Positions 8,569-16,719 of a stretch of 64,000 bases of DNA are shown here, in pieces. The stretch lies in NCBI GenBank assembly GCA_035293765.1, contig DATGMF010000094.1, positions 1 through 64,000 of the forward strand, read 5' to 3'. The stretch comes from DASRHT01 sp035293765. GTDB lineage: Bacteria; Chloroflexota; Ktedonobacteria; Ktedonobacterales; Ktedonobacteraceae. The position numbers were made by a program, and so were the translations under genes. The notes under the pieces are model-generated. The model ran no database searches. It saw nothing but the letters and a program-made list of their open reading frames with translations, and was not told the origin of the DNA. Every line of letters begins with the position of its first letter. The first letter of the stretch is position 1.

Positions 8569-9426
8569 TTAGCCCGCTACCGCAATTACCACGATGCCGG
8601 CGAATATCAAAAGGGAGCCAATAGTGCGGAAGGGGCCGAAACGCTCCCCCAACCAGAGCCAGCCAAAGAGGGCCGCGAACACAACGCTGACCTCGCGTAT
8701 CGATCCGGCATAACTGACCCGCGATATCGCATACACCTGAAGCACAATGGCATAGGTCAGGATGAGAACAAGGCCGACCGGAATGATACGCCGCCAGTTA
8801 AGACGCCATTCTGCAAACATCACCTGTGCGCCATAGCGCATGAAAACCGCCGGAGCAAAGAGGCAGGCAGACAGGCCCAGCACCAGGATGGTATAAGGAG
8901 CGGCTGGAGCAATGCGCACCGCCGCGCCATCAATAGCCGAATAAATGGAGATACAGCTCGCGGCGGCGAGCGCGGCTATAATCCCTTTGGGGCTAAATGC
9001 AACCTTGCCTGGACGGAATAAGACCGCACCGCCCCCCACAATAACCAGGCCGAGAATGAGCAGGGAGATACCAATCAGCCCGACCGGTCGTGGCGGCTCG
9101 CCCAGAAAAAGAGCAGCCCAGATGACCAGCAAAGCCGGAGCGGTTCCACGGGCCAGAGGATAGGTAAGTGAGAAATCTTCGATATCGTAGGCCCAGGTGA
9201 GCGCGATGCAATAGAGAGCTTCCATGATCGCGCTGGCAGCAACATACGGCCAGATCCGCGCTGGCAGTGGTGGGCTAATGAAAAAAACAAACGTGAAGCA
9301 AAGCGAGCCGACGATCAGCGCCCACCACATGAACACCTGCTTATATTTCGCCTGCTTGACGAAAAAGTTCCAGCTTGTGTGCATTACAGCAGCGATGAGC
9401 ACCAACCCCAGGGCAACAGGCGTCAC
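8569..9426 (-). CDS. EamA/DMT-superfamily transporter
   Basis: 285 residues with ten predicted hydrophobic segments in two EamA repeats; FFVKQ...MWWALIVG and GLIGISLLILGLVIVGGGAV are typical of the family. Such proteins export small metabolites; the substrate cannot be told. The open frame extends to 9531, but the GTG at 9424-9426 has a textbook AAGGAGAG site 7 bases before it and begins exactly at the first membrane segment, so the extra 35 residues are probably untranslated. Confidence 0.8.
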   Translation of the reverse strand: MTPVALGLVLIAAVMHTSWNFFVKQAKYKQVFMWWALIVGSLCFTFVFFISPPLPARIWPYVAASAIMEALYCIALTWAYDIEDFSLTYPLARGTAPALLVIWAALFLGEPPRPVGLIGISLLILGLVIVGGGAVLFRPGKVAFSPKGIIAALAAASCISIYSAIDGAAVRIAPAAPYTILVLGLSACLFAPAVFMRYGAQVMFAEWRLNWRRIIPVGLVLILTYAIVLQVYAISRVSYAGSIREVSVVFAALFGWLWLGERFGPFRTIGSLLIFAGIVVIAVAG

Positions 9427-9520
9427 TTGCTTTCTCTCCTTATTGCTTTCCCATTTAACATCCTTATACAGCGCCTTACTCAAGGGAGGCGACGAGAATG
9501 CATCGCTTGAGGATATTGAA

Positions 9521-10927
9521 TTACTGAGCACGCGAATGTGCCCAGAACTCCAGCAGATCGCTCTTGGTAACGATCCCCTCCAGCGTCTTATCGTTCATAA
9601 CGGCAACGGCTGATTGGCCGCTGCTGAAGATGGTATACGCCTCGCGCGCGGGCGCATCAGCTTGCAGCGTCGCAAATGGTGGACCCTGAACCTGGCCCAC
9701 CAGGCTTGAGGAGAGCGGCTCCCCGCTAGCCAGACGGCGCAAGAGCTGATCCTCAGTCAAGCTTCCGACCATCCGACCATCATCCATCACCGGCGTCTGA
9801 CTGATGCCATAACGGCGCAGCAACTCGACGGCGTCGGCGACAGAGTCGGTCAAATGGACGCTGACGACCAGTGGCATGCTGCGCGTATTATTGCGCCGAT
9901 AGGTAAGTACATCATACATCGTCGCCTGCTCCACCTCGGCCTGAGTGAGCAGATTGTTCTCGCGCATCCAGGTATCGTTGAACTGTTTTGTCAGATAGCC
10001 GCGCCCGGTATCGGGCAGTAAGACCACCAGGACATCATCAGGAGTAAGCCGGCGGGCATAGGTCAGCGCCGCCGCCAGAGCAGTGCCCGCCGAGCCGCCG
10101 GCCAGGATACCTTCTTCGCGAGCCAGGCGGCGCGCCCAGTAGAACGACGTGCGGTCATCAACGCGAATGAACTCATCGACCAGAGCAGCATCGTAGTTCT
10201 CCGGGAAGATATCCATACCGATGCCCTCGACCTTGTAGGGCTTGGGCGTATCCCCTGAGAAAACGGAACCGGGGGGGTCTGCTCCGATAATTTTGACCCT
10301 GGGGTTCTGCTCCTTGAGGTATCGGGCGGTGCCGGAGATGGTGCCGCCGGTGCCAATGCCTGCGACCAGAGCTGTGATGCGCCCGGCGGTATCGCGCCAG
10401 AGCTCAGGCCCGGTCGTTGCGTAGTGTGTTGCCGGATTCGCGGGATTGGCATACTGGTTGGGGCAGCAGGCCCCCGGGATCTCTTCCGCGAGCCGATGTG
10501 CGACATTTTTGTAATGCTCAGGAGATTCATGCGTGACGCTGCTTGGACAGATAACGACCTCAGCTCCATAAGCTCGCAAGAGGGAGCGTTTCTCCTCGCT
10601 GACTTTATCGGTCATCACGAAAATGCAATGATAGCCCTTAATTGCTGCTGCTATTGCCAGCCCATGCCCGGTATTGCCGCTCGTTGGCTCGACAATGGTG
10701 CCTCCTGGTCGCAGCAGGCCCTGTTTCTCGCAATACTCGATCATCGCGATGCCGATGCGATCCTTGACGCTCCCCCCTGGATTAAACATTTCCATCTTAG
10801 CCAGCATCAGCGGGGGCACGTCGCTGGCGATCTTATTCAGACGCACCAGAGGCGTGTCGCCTACCGTTTCAAGGATATTGTTATAGTAACGCATACTGCC
10901 CATCGCGGGCTCTGTCTTCTCTTTCAC
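9521..10927 (-). CDS. cbs: Cystathionine beta-synthase with C-terminal CBS domains
   Basis: 468 residues. The PLP domain (about 12-320) has SVKDRIG with the Schiff-base Lys, TSGNTG for the substrate carboxylate and GTGGT for the phosphate loop. Two CBS modules (about 345-465) follow, as in cystathionine beta-synthases. It condenses serine (or O-acetylserine) and homocysteine to cystathionine, the entry of reverse transsulfuration. A cysteine synthase acting on homocysteine-poor substrates is the alternative; no heme-binding N-terminus is present. The GTG start has GAGGGAAGAG upstream. No cystathionine gamma-lyase is adjacent. Confidence 0.88.
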   Translation of the reverse strand: MKEKTEPAMGSMRYYNNILETVGDTPLVRLNKIASDVPPLMLAKMEMFNPGGSVKDRIGIAMIEYCEKQGLLRPGGTIVEPTSGNTGHGLAIAAAIKGYHCIFVMTDKVSEEKRSLLRAYGAEVVICPSSVTHESPEHYKNVAHRLAEEIPGACCPNQYANPANPATHYATTGPELWRDTAGRITALVAGIGTGGTISGTARYLKEQNPRVKIIGADPPGSVFSGDTPKPYKVEGIGMDIFPENYDAALVDEFIRVDDRTSFYWARRLAREEGILAGGSAGTALAAALTYARRLTPDDVLVVLLPDTGRGYLTKQFNDTWMRENNLLTQAEVEQATMYDVLTYRRNNTRSMPLVVSVHLTDSVADAVELLRRYGISQTPVMDDGRMVGSLTEDQLLRRLASGEPLSSSLVGQVQGPPFATLQADAPAREAYTIFSSGQSAVAVMNDKTLEGIVTKSDLLEFWAHSRAQ

Positions 10928-11331
10928 AACTCTTCCCTCAACTTTTTTACGAGGTAGTGACCCGATACAGCCTATGCAAGGACCAGTACGCCATTTTTCC
11001 TGGCTGGATCAGGATCGTCCAGGCAATTATCCGCTACCACAGTATAGCATACGGACGGTGAGAAAAGAGCAGGGAATAATGAGCAGAAGCTGAAGAGCTT
11101 GCTCACGAAACGCCGCAAATAATGATTTGAACAGAATACCTACAATCGTTAACTTATAGTATCTTCAATTATTTTCTATTTACTTTTTGCAATATATGTG
11201 CTATTCTACAGTAGAAGTGCTTATTACCTCAAGTTCTTACTTCGCTACGCAAGGGAGCCTGAAGAGAAATCGGAGGAAGATAGGAGCGGGGATGTAATAT
11301 ATGAGTATCAAAACATATATGGAGTACGATC
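10928..11331. other. Intergenic region, AT-rich right half
   Basis: About 400 bases without a gene. The right half (11110-11300) is clearly richer in A+T than its surroundings and contains the promoter at 11179-11207. The left half holds the divergent leader of the cbs gene. Confidence 0.6.
11179..11207 (+). promoter_or_regulatory. Candidate promoter of the ATPase/nuclease-like pair
   Basis: TTTACT (11179-11184) and TATTCT (11202-11207) are separated by exactly 17 bases in an AT-rich tract, 125 bases before the TTG start at 11332. Confidence 0.45.
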
Positions 11332-12801
11332 TTGAAAGTCACTATTCAGCACCTAGGTGCTATTCAGCAAGCGGAAATCGACCTCAAGCCCTTAACAGTT
11401 CTCATCGGTCCAAATAACGCAGGCAAGACCTGGATGGCCTATACTCTCGGGGGTATTTTTGGATCTCGCGGCTGGAACGAATATGTAGAGGCATACGTGG
11501 AAGAAAAACTCTCCGAGAAATACTCTCCTCTGGATAGTGCCATCGAGACAGTGCTAAAAGATGGGCATGCAACGATAGACCTTGTAGCATTTGCAGAACA
11601 ATACGGAGAACAGTATTTCCAAAATGTAGCAAGGTACGCTCCAGAATGGATGCCTGATTTCATGAGCACCCAATTCGCCGTTTTTGACAAGCTGAAAGTA
11701 TCTATTGACTTGATGGGGTCAAAAGCAGCTTTTGTAGAATGTGTCAAACAAGCTACGGTACGCAGCAGCGTCGCTGGAGAGCTGTTTACTCTCAACAAAA
11801 AGAGAGACGACCCGGTATTGCATGCCTATATCTCCGATGAAAAGGAAGATTCGACTTCTCAAGAAGAGCAAGAAACACCCACTGAAAAAATTCCTGCCGA
11901 AGAGATCAAACTTCGCCTGGTTCGGAATGTCATGCGAGTACTGCATCAAGCGATTTATGTCAACACTGTTATGTTTCCGGCTGAAAGAACCGGACTTGTT
12001 ACAGCTCGTCCAAGCCCTCATCTAAGCCTTAGTGATAATGCGCAAAAGGTATTTGAGTCATTTACCCAGGCACTTAAACAATTGGCAGACCTCGAAGAAT
12101 TTACATTTCCAGGAGCGAAAAACGCTATCGCTCCTGTAGGGGACTTTCTCTCAACACTTGACAATATATTTAATATGGACACAAAAGATGTCAAGCGAAG
12201 GGAAAGACCAGGTAGACCCAATCTGAAGCTTCAAAAACATATTGATTTTGCACGAATCTTGGAGCAGAAAATCCTTGCTGGAGGCATAGATTTCTCCACA
12301 CCAGAGCCAGACCCCCAGAGAGATATCTTATTTCATCCACTAAAAAATGTTGCATTAGAGATTCCGATTGCGTCTTCTATGGTGAAAGGACTCTCATCAC
12401 TCGTGCTCTATTTGCGTTATCTGGCCCGGCCAGATGAATTGCTGATTATAGACGAGCCGGAGATGAATTTGCATCCCGAAGCCCAGGTAAAAATGATCGA
12501 GTTTCTGGCGATGCTTGCTAATGCGGGCCTAAATGTACTGATAACTACTCACAGCCCGTATTTGCTGGATCATTTGTCAAATTTAATATATGCAGCAGAG
12601 CACGGGAAAGAAGAGCAACAATCTTTGGCCGAGATCTTTTTCCTGGAAAGCTGCGATGCTTTTATTTCTCAAGAGAAAGTGTCCATTTATTGCGTCGATA
12701 AAGGGACTGCGGAAAACATTCTTCAAGATCATGGGCGAATCGATTGGAGCACTTTCGGCAACATCACTGATCAAATTGCAGATATCCATTATAAACTGTA
12801 G
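11332..12801 (+). CDS. AAA/ABC-type ATPase (OLD/SMC-like), candidate defence ATPase
   Basis: 489 residues. Walker A is GPNNAGKT near residue 27. A long helical, charged insertion (about 60-330) follows. A degenerate signature is seen around MVKGLSSL, Walker B is LLIIDEPEMNLHPEAQ, and the H-loop is ITTHSPYLLDHL. This is the AAA_15/AAA_21 layout found in PARIS, Septu, Gabija-related and Abi ATPases; no TOPRIM domain follows. The start is TTG with GGAG 7 bases upstream. The next gene begins 16 bases after the stop, so they form an operon. Base composition is more A+T-rich than the flanking genes, suggesting acquisition. The defence role is inferred. Confidence 0.75.
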   Translation: MKVTIQHLGAIQQAEIDLKPLTVLIGPNNAGKTWMAYTLGGIFGSRGWNEYVEAYVEEKLSEKYSPLDSAIETVLKDGHATIDLVAFAEQYGEQYFQNVARYAPEWMPDFMSTQFAVFDKLKVSIDLMGSKAAFVECVKQATVRSSVAGELFTLNKKRDDPVLHAYISDEKEDSTSQEEQETPTEKIPAEEIKLRLVRNVMRVLHQAIYVNTVMFPAERTGLVTARPSPHLSLSDNAQKVFESFTQALKQLADLEEFTFPGAKNAIAPVGDFLSTLDNIFNMDTKDVKRRERPGRPNLKLQKHIDFARILEQKILAGGIDFSTPEPDPQRDILFHPLKNVALEIPIASSMVKGLSSLVLYLRYLARPDELLIIDEPEMNLHPEAQVKMIEFLAMLANAGLNVLITTHSPYLLDHLSNLIYAAEHGKEEQQSLAEIFFLESCDAFISQEKVSIYCVDKGTAENILQDHGRIDWSTFGNITDQIADIHYKL

Positions 12802-12817
12802 AGGAGGAGGCGTTGTT

Positions 12818-13342
12818 ATGCCCTTTAGCATTCTCTTACTTACGTCGGCAAGTTCTAAGACGCATATTACAGGCGAAAAAGGCGATAAACTTTCAATGGA
12901 ACGGGACGAGCTTCGGTCCGACGAGCTAGTGCTGTTTTTTGACAAAGTGGACGCAGGTCCGGCACGTCTGGCACTGGGGATGAACAACCAAAAGTGTTGT
13001 GACGGCATTATTTTTTATAAGAACAATACGCAGAATGTCATCTGCCTTGTAGAAATGAAGCACACTGATCCAGGTAATGCGAAAGAGCAAATTAAGGCAA
13101 CATATGATCGACTGAAGCATTTATTAGATAAGGAATGCGAATCTTGTAAAGATTATCTTCGACAAATTACCTGGAAAGCATATATCCGTTGTTGGGGTTC
13201 ATCGCCAACGAACAAATATAGAGATGGGGATAGCTTGAAAAAATATGGTTTTAAGGATGAACGGATGTGCCGCAATGACGATATTATTAACTATCTACGT
13301 GGGGAAATAAGCACTGGGAAAAACAAAAAAGCTCGCGGCTAA
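12818..13342 (+). CDS. Small PD-(D/E)XK nuclease-like protein partnered with the ATPase
   Basis: 174 residues, not recognised by name. It shows the order of a PD-(D/E)XK fold: an acidic N-terminal helix (MERDELRSDELVLFF), an Asp at DGIIFY, the strand CLVEMKHT giving E-x-K, then a helix with a conserved-type Gln (NAKEQIK). The C-terminus is basic. ATG at 12818 has GAGGAGGAGG before it; a longer frame from 12590 overlaps the ATPase and is not needed. Translational coupling to the ATPase suggests it is the effector of a two-gene system. Nuclease activity is inferred from four residues only. Confidence 0.65.
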   Translation: MPFSILLLTSASSKTHITGEKGDKLSMERDELRSDELVLFFDKVDAGPARLALGMNNQKCCDGIIFYKNNTQNVICLVEMKHTDPGNAKEQIKATYDRLKHLLDKECESCKDYLRQITWKAYIRCWGSSPTNKYRDGDSLKKYGFKDERMCRNDDIINYLRGEISTGKNKKARG

Positions 13343-13463
13343 TCATCCATAAGTCTAAATCCTTCAAGGCTAAAGATATCGAACCTGTGGGAACTTTTTC
13401 GCCAGCCACAACGTCATCGTGAATGGAACCCCCGAAAAAAATGTATAGATGGAGGAACTCACG

Positions 13464-14582
13464 ATGCGTAAAAAACTTCTGATTATTCCCATGCTTGTGC
13501 TTACCCTTCTCGTGTTCCAGGCCCCAGCCGCGTTTGCCTGTGGCGGCCTCATTGCGCCCGATGGTGATGTGCGCCTGCAAAATGCAGCGACGCTGGTGGC
13601 GTGGCATGATGGCATTGAACATTATATGACGAGCTTCAGCTACCAGGGAGAAGCTTCGAATGTTGGCTGGATCGTCCCCCTGCCAGCCGTTCCACTCAAA
13701 ATCGAGGCCGGAGGAGCCTGGACGCTGCAACGCCTCTTCCGCGAAACTCATCCCATCGTCCTCGATGATGTTCCCTTTACAGCCAGGGCTGCGAGCGCAG
13801 GCTCCGCTCAAGTGCTCCAGCAGGTGAAGGTTGAAGCACTCAATATTACCGTCATTCGCGGCAGCGGCGACGAGATCGTTACCTGGGCCTATCACAACGG
13901 CTTCTACCTGGATAATGATACCCGCGAACATCTCCTGGCCTATGCGAAGGGCAGCCCGATCTTTATGGCGGCCAAATACGATACCTCCGCCGCTAAAGCC
14001 CGCCATCAGCTTACCGGCGACGGCGTCCCCTTGCTGATCACGATGAAGACCGCCCATCCCTGGGTGCCGCTGGAAGTGCTGGCGCTCGATGGACAACAGG
14101 TCAATGCCGACATCTACCTCCTGACCGATACACCCGTCTATACCTCCGATCTCAGTGCTAAAATTGGGCAGTCCTCCGTCAACAACGAAATCCCCGGCGC
14201 GTCCGGCTTCAGGGTAGCAGCGCAAGAGCAACTGTCGGACCAGCTTTTTCATGATCTATCAACCGACCGCAACATGAGTTGGGTACGACCGGACAGTTGG
14301 TTGACCTACCTGAGTCTGAACGCTCCCAGTTCAGCCGTAACGTACGATATGGGCGTGAGCAAGTCGGGCGTCATCCGCCTGGCACCTTTCGGCACCGCGC
14401 CTATAGCCGTTGTAGACGGTCAAAGCGCAATCGCCCACGAACTACCGGGCTGGCTCCCCTCTTTGCCATTGGGCACGCCCCAGGTCACGCTCATACTCAT
14501 TGCACTACTGAGTGTAATCGCCATCGCCATCCGGTTCGTGCGCAAACGCAAACGGGCACACACGTCACATACGGCAGCTTGA
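13464..14582 (+). CDS. DUF2330 secreted, membrane-anchored protein
   Basis: 372 residues. A signal peptide ending PAAFACGG leads into the DUF2330 pattern: CGG at the mature N-terminus, then YQGEASNVGWIVPLPAVP. A C-terminal membrane helix (about 338-360) is followed by a basic tail, so the domain faces outward. The function of DUF2330 is unknown. ATG at 13464 is chosen over 13449 because GGAGG lies 9 bases before it and the signal peptide starts there. Confidence 0.8.
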   Translation: MRKKLLIIPMLVLTLLVFQAPAAFACGGLIAPDGDVRLQNAATLVAWHDGIEHYMTSFSYQGEASNVGWIVPLPAVPLKIEAGGAWTLQRLFRETHPIVLDDVPFTARAASAGSAQVLQQVKVEALNITVIRGSGDEIVTWAYHNGFYLDNDTREHLLAYAKGSPIFMAAKYDTSAAKARHQLTGDGVPLLITMKTAHPWVPLEVLALDGQQVNADIYLLTDTPVYTSDLSAKIGQSSVNNEIPGASGFRVAAQEQLSDQLFHDLSTDRNMSWVRPDSWLTYLSLNAPSSAVTYDMGVSKSGVIRLAPFGTAPIAVVDGQSAIAHELPGWLPSLPLGTPQVTLILIALLSVIAIAIRFVRKRKRAHTSHTAA

Positions 14583-14636
14583 TTTTTCACAGGATTGCTT
14601 GTCAGGCTTTTTTCACTAGCAAACTCGCCTATTCTC

Positions 14637-14671
14637 AAGACACTTCTAAGCAATAGTCCTAGAAGTGTCTT
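14637..14671 (+). terminator. Hairpin after the DUF2330 gene
   Basis: AAGACACTTCTA and its exact complement TAGAAGTGTCTT form a 12-bp stem around an 11-base loop, 55 bases past the stop. The tail is only weakly T-rich. Confidence 0.55.
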
Positions 14672-14797
14672 GTACATATTCTCGGGACCAGTTCCGATAT
14701 GTTATTTAAAAATATACACGAGTTTTTTACGCGAAAGGGAGCAAATAGCTATTTAACCCCGCCACTTTTAAAGTAGAACTAGAGGAAGGTATTACCG

Positions 14798-15460
14798 ATG
14801 TTTCTTGCAAAAACTAGAATTTTGGAAATTCCCCTGTTTCTTGCCTATATTTTTCTTTTGTTCGCTGCCACCGTTATGTCCGACTTTGTTATCGATCCCT
14901 ACGTCACGCATCATATCAACAATCCCTACCTGGCGAATTCTCTCGACCTGTTGTGGACGCTTATATTTCGGATCATCCTGCCCCTGCTCTACATCATCTC
15001 TGTGAACCGGTGCAACCCGCTGACCTACTTAAAATTGACCGCCAACATAGGTAAGGGCGCGCTCTGGGCCCTGGCAGGATGCCTCTGGTTCGCTTTAGCA
15101 ATAGGCTACCGCCATTTTTTGCAAGGGCTTCCATTCAACCATTTAAGTTTCGACACCTGGCTCAACATGATCATCCTGGTAGGTTTTTTTGAAGAGATCC
15201 CGATGCGGGGATTGCTATTCCAAAAGTTGCATGAATTTATGGGTTTCTGGCAAGCCAGCGCGCTTAGCTCATTGCTGTTTGTGTGCCTGCATTTCCCTTA
15301 CTGGCTCAGCATTGGCAAGTCGCCGCTATATTTTCTGTCTGCCGGTCTGTACATTTTTGTGCTCGCCTGCATTCTGTGCTTTGTACTGAAACGCTCGGGC
15401 TCTTTGTGGCCGTGTATCATTATTCATGGGCTGAATGATCTGCTGAGCCTGATCGTTTAG
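14798..15460 (+). CDS. CPBP-family intramembrane metalloprotease
   Basis: 220 residues, mostly membrane helices. The Abi/CPBP (CAAX protease) motifs are present: EEIPMRGLLF (motif 1, EExxxR), LFVCLHFPYW (motif 2 His) and IIHGLNDLLS (motif 3, HxxND). Family members include bacteriocin-immunity proteins and Rce1-like proteases; the substrate here is unknown. AGAGGAAGG lies upstream of the ATG. Confidence 0.85.
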   Translation: MFLAKTRILEIPLFLAYIFLLFAATVMSDFVIDPYVTHHINNPYLANSLDLLWTLIFRIILPLLYIISVNRCNPLTYLKLTANIGKGALWALAGCLWFALAIGYRHFLQGLPFNHLSFDTWLNMIILVGFFEEIPMRGLLFQKLHEFMGFWQASALSSLLFVCLHFPYWLSIGKSPLYFLSAGLYIFVLACILCFVLKRSGSLWPCIIIHGLNDLLSLIV

Positions 15461-15475
15461 CTCAGCAACCATTAT

Positions 15476-15575
15476 CCTTGACACTCCCTGGTAGATAGTG
15501 CTAGCATTGACCATGATCCTGTATCTCGCCTCCTAACTATTATGCTTGACACTCCACAGGTATCTATGGTAAACT
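15476..15575 (+). promoter_or_regulatory. Two similar promoter-like copies before the XRE gene
   Basis: ATTAT-(C/G)-CTTGACACTCC occurs at about 15471 and again at about 15540, each followed by a GGTA...TA segment. The downstream copy has TTGACA at 15546-15551 and TAAACT at 15570-15575 with an 18-bp spacer, 45 bases before the XRE start. The upstream copy looks like a duplicated promoter or an operator half. Confidence 0.5.
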
Positions 15576-15619
15576 TTGGACAATGCCGGTTATAAAAAGG
15601 CAGATTTAAGAGGCTTCGT

Positions 15620-15847
15620 ATGTCTAAAGTAAAGTTGAAGCGTGTTAGGGCAAGTCTTGGCTTGTCTCAACAGGCACTTTCGGATCTCTCAGGTGTTTCG
15701 AAGCCAACGATTGTTGAGGCAGAGAAAGGGAGGCCCATGCGGCTATTAACTGCCTACGCAATTCTGAAAGCCTTGAATAGTGCGAGATCTCAACAGGGGC
15801 TTTCTGAACTCACTATCGATGATATCGACTGGAACATCGGCGAGTGA
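15620..15847 (+). CDS. XRE-family HTH regulator (Cro/CI type)
   Basis: 75 residues, almost entirely one HTH_3 domain: RVRASLGLSQQALSDLSG VSKPTIVEAEKG is the classic helix-turn-helix. There is no extra effector domain. AAGAGGCTTCGT precedes the ATG. Repeated sequences in its promoter suggest autoregulation. It could be the antitoxin-like partner of the next gene, but 150 bases with two hairpins separate them. Confidence 0.8.
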   Translation: MSKVKLKRVRASLGLSQQALSDLSGVSKPTIVEAEKGRPMRLLTAYAILKALNSARSQQGLSELTIDDIDWNIGE

Positions 15848-15875
15848 GCACTATTTCAGAGGTCCTTGCAAGCTT

Positions 15876-15943
15876 GCTGATGGGCGTGCAGCAACACACC
15901 CGTCAGCGATGAAGGTCTAGTCCATGTTACACGTACCTAGACC
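15876..15943 (+). terminator. Two consecutive hairpins after the XRE gene
   Basis: GCTGATGGGCGTG pairs with CACACCCGTCAGC (two mismatches, 6-base loop, 15876-15907). GGTCTAG pairs with CTAGACC (15914-15943). Neither is followed by a T-run. They may end the XRE transcript or shape the leader of the next gene. Confidence 0.45.
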
Positions 15944-15997
15944 CTCTCAGGCATTATGCCTGGACAAGGGTCCGTTGTCAACCCAGGAGCTTGAGTC

Positions 15998-16657
15998 ATG
16001 GCAACAGCACACCGTGAGGCACTTCGTCGCCTCCACATTCCTCCGTTGATGAGCATGCAGCATGCGATCTTTCGTGAACAGTACGAACAGGGCCTTATTA
16101 ATGTTCTCTTTGAAGAAGAACAGGAGGAACCATCTATCCCCTTGCACGATCTGTACCTCGTGGATATGTTTACCCTTGCCCGAAACCTTTTTCACCTCTT
16201 CGATGGACAGCATCGACCCTCTCTCTACGCCCATTTTGGCTTGACCCTCGGCGAAATCCACGGCAGCGTATTATCGCCGACCAGTGGTACCGTCCGGCAG
16301 GATGTGACCACCTTGGTCACACTTGAGGATGAGGAGGTCATCCGTGGATATCAAGCAGGCAGGGAATTTTACTTCACTGAAGCAGATTGTGAGCAGGAGT
16401 GGCGCTGGACCGAGGAGCGTCTGCTCGAACGACTAGAAGAACTGGCCCGGGAGTATGATACCTATCAGGATACCTCGCGCACCGTTCGCTTTGCTATCGG
16501 GGGCATCTTAGGCGAACTGAGCGGGCCGCTCTTTCCCTGGACAACAAAAGAACAGCGCACCATCGAAGCGGAAAGTATCAAAGAGCTTGGGTACGTCTGT
16601 CCGCTCAATCCTGGTAGTATCGCCGCTCGACAGTACTTAGCGCAACCTGTGTTGTGA
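15998..16657 (+). CDS. Hypothetical protein of 219 residues
   Basis: Not recognised. Soluble, acidic, no signal or membrane segment. An N-terminal HREALRRLHIPPL is followed by an acidic patch (EEEQEEPS), then a helical region rich in W/E/R (EWRWTEERLLERLEELAREY), and a C-terminal segment with FAIGGILGELSGPLFPW. AGGAG lies 9 bases before the ATG. It is placed between an XRE regulator and a TnpB gene, a typical accessory position. Confidence 0.55.
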   Translation: MATAHREALRRLHIPPLMSMQHAIFREQYEQGLINVLFEEEQEEPSIPLHDLYLVDMFTLARNLFHLFDGQHRPSLYAHFGLTLGEIHGSVLSPTSGTVRQDVTTLVTLEDEEVIRGYQAGREFYFTEADCEQEWRWTEERLLERLEELAREYDTYQDTSRTVRFAIGGILGELSGPLFPWTTKEQRTIEAESIKELGYVCPLNPGSIAARQYLAQPVL

Positions 16658-16665
16658 GGTAATGA

Positions 16666-16695
16666 GCGTGCAACCAGGATAACCTGATTGCACGC
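16666..16695 (+). repeat. Hairpin left of tnpB
   Basis: GCGTGCAA-C-CAGG pairs with CCTG-A-TTGCACGC around an ATAA loop. It lies 9 bases after the preceding stop and 25 before the tnpB start, so it can be either the terminator of the hypothetical gene or the left-end hairpin of the tnpB element. Confidence 0.5.
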
Positions 16696-16719
16696 CGTGT
16701 TGAAAAGCGAGCAAGCAAC

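Noticed and set aside
12590..12817. Upstream extension of the small nuclease-like protein inside the ATPase gene
   Set aside because: It is out of frame over conserved ATPase sequence; the ATG at 12818 has a much stronger ribosome site.
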